Part shown: positions 14,938 through 14,981 of the stretch, piece by piece
How positions within the stretch are numbered: the stretch's first letter is position 1
Layout of the letters: every line of letters begins with the position of its first letter
DNA from: JAQVQN01 sp964428885
Lineage (GTDB): Bacteria > Verrucomicrobiota > Kiritimatiellia > RFP12 > UBA1067
Length of the DNA stretch: 14,981 nt
Assembly (NCBI GenBank): GCA_964428885.1
Contig: CAYRZP010000052.1
Span: 1-14,981 of the forward strand
Direction: 5' to 3'
Made by a program: the position numbers and the translations under genes
The notes under the pieces: generated by a model
What the model was told of the DNA's origin: nothing
What the model saw: only the letters and a program-made list of their open reading frames with translations
Database searches by the model: none

Positions 14938-14961
14938 CACCGGCAGGGGCAACGCCCCGGT
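14938..14961. other. G/C hairpin upstream of the BatA-type gene
   Basis: GGGGC (14946-14950) and GCCCC (14954-14958) form a 5-base stem with a 3-base loop; ACC (14939-14941) and GGT (14959-14961) can extend it across a four-base bulge. On the - strand it begins right at a TGA stop (14963-14961) that may end the upstream gene. No T tract follows, so it is better read as an intergenic hairpin or REP-like element than a strong terminator. Confidence 0.4.
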
Positions 14962-14981
14962 CAAAACATTTTCTCGCGTTT
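14961..14981 (-). CDS. Possible C-terminal tail of an upstream gene (partial)
   Basis: Reading the - strand from the window edge, one frame gives K-R-E-K-M-F then TGA at 14963-14961. A basic, short tail of this kind would suit a DUF58 protein, the usual neighbour of BatA-type genes, but six residues cannot identify a family. A second frame is also open from 14980 for 39 codons (NARKCFDRGVAPAGVWEFNA onward) and ends in a TGA at 14863-14861 that overlaps the next ATG as ATGA. The sequence does not decide between the two. Confidence 0.3.
   Translation of the reverse strand, partial: KREKMF

Noticed and set aside
1..14981. rRNA, tRNA, riboswitch, transposase or integrase genes
   Set aside because: None was recognised on either strand by eye; short or divergent RNA elements could still be missed without a covariance-model search.

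Overview
The gene set suggests a bacterium of the PVC superphylum, most likely Verrucomicrobiota, Kiritimatiellota or a relative. This is inferred from the families present: a 23-repeat BspA-like leucine-rich repeat protein with the 'GNAP.LG ... GWHGAFGGYPV' C-terminal cap, and a run of membrane von Willebrand A (VWA) and DUF4175-like genes typical of Planctomycetes and Verrucomicrobia. Several genes lack a Shine-Dalgarno (SD) sequence, which also fits. No rRNA, tRNA, CRISPR array, transposase or integrase was seen, and the species cannot be named from this window.

Left half, + strand (1-5412). The window opens inside the 3' end of purB (adenylosuccinate lyase). Next comes a secreted 758-residue BspA-like LRR protein (486-2762). 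A 164-base gap then holds a copy of a CACGAAG-type intergenic repeat and a plausible sigma70-like promoter. This leads into feoB (2927-5161) and feoA (5158-5412), a ferrous-iron uptake operon with the genes in the reverse of the usual order and overlapping by four bases (ATGA).

Right half, - strand (14981 down to 5442). The strands converge at 5412/5442. Read in the direction of transcription, the right half holds: the tail of an upstream gene (possibly DUF58, unproven); a BatA-type VWA protein with amidotransferase-like region (14864-12834); a second membrane VWA/amidotransferase-like protein (12814-10640); an unrecognised exported 375-residue protein (10626-9499); a 1058-residue DUF4175-like membrane protein with a long coiled coil (9536-6360); and, after a 174-base gap with an inverted repeat, a small exported carbohydrate-binding-like protein (6185-5442). 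The first four complete genes are spaced 19 bases apart, 13 bases apart, or overlap by 38 bases, so they are almost certainly one operon. All are predicted membrane or exported proteins, so a multi-protein envelope assembly is a reasonable inference. Its function is not established.

The most unusual structural signal is a set of short degenerate tandem repeats at gene boundaries. They are a 7-base unit repeated six times inside a signal-peptide coding region (6113-6154), an 8-base unit repeated three times between the two VWA genes (12817-12840), and three copies of a 29-base CACGAAG-based repeat in two intergenic regions (2784-2812; 6225-6253 and 6275-6303 as an inverted pair). The feoB region looks richer in G+C than the - strand operon; this was judged by eye and not computed.
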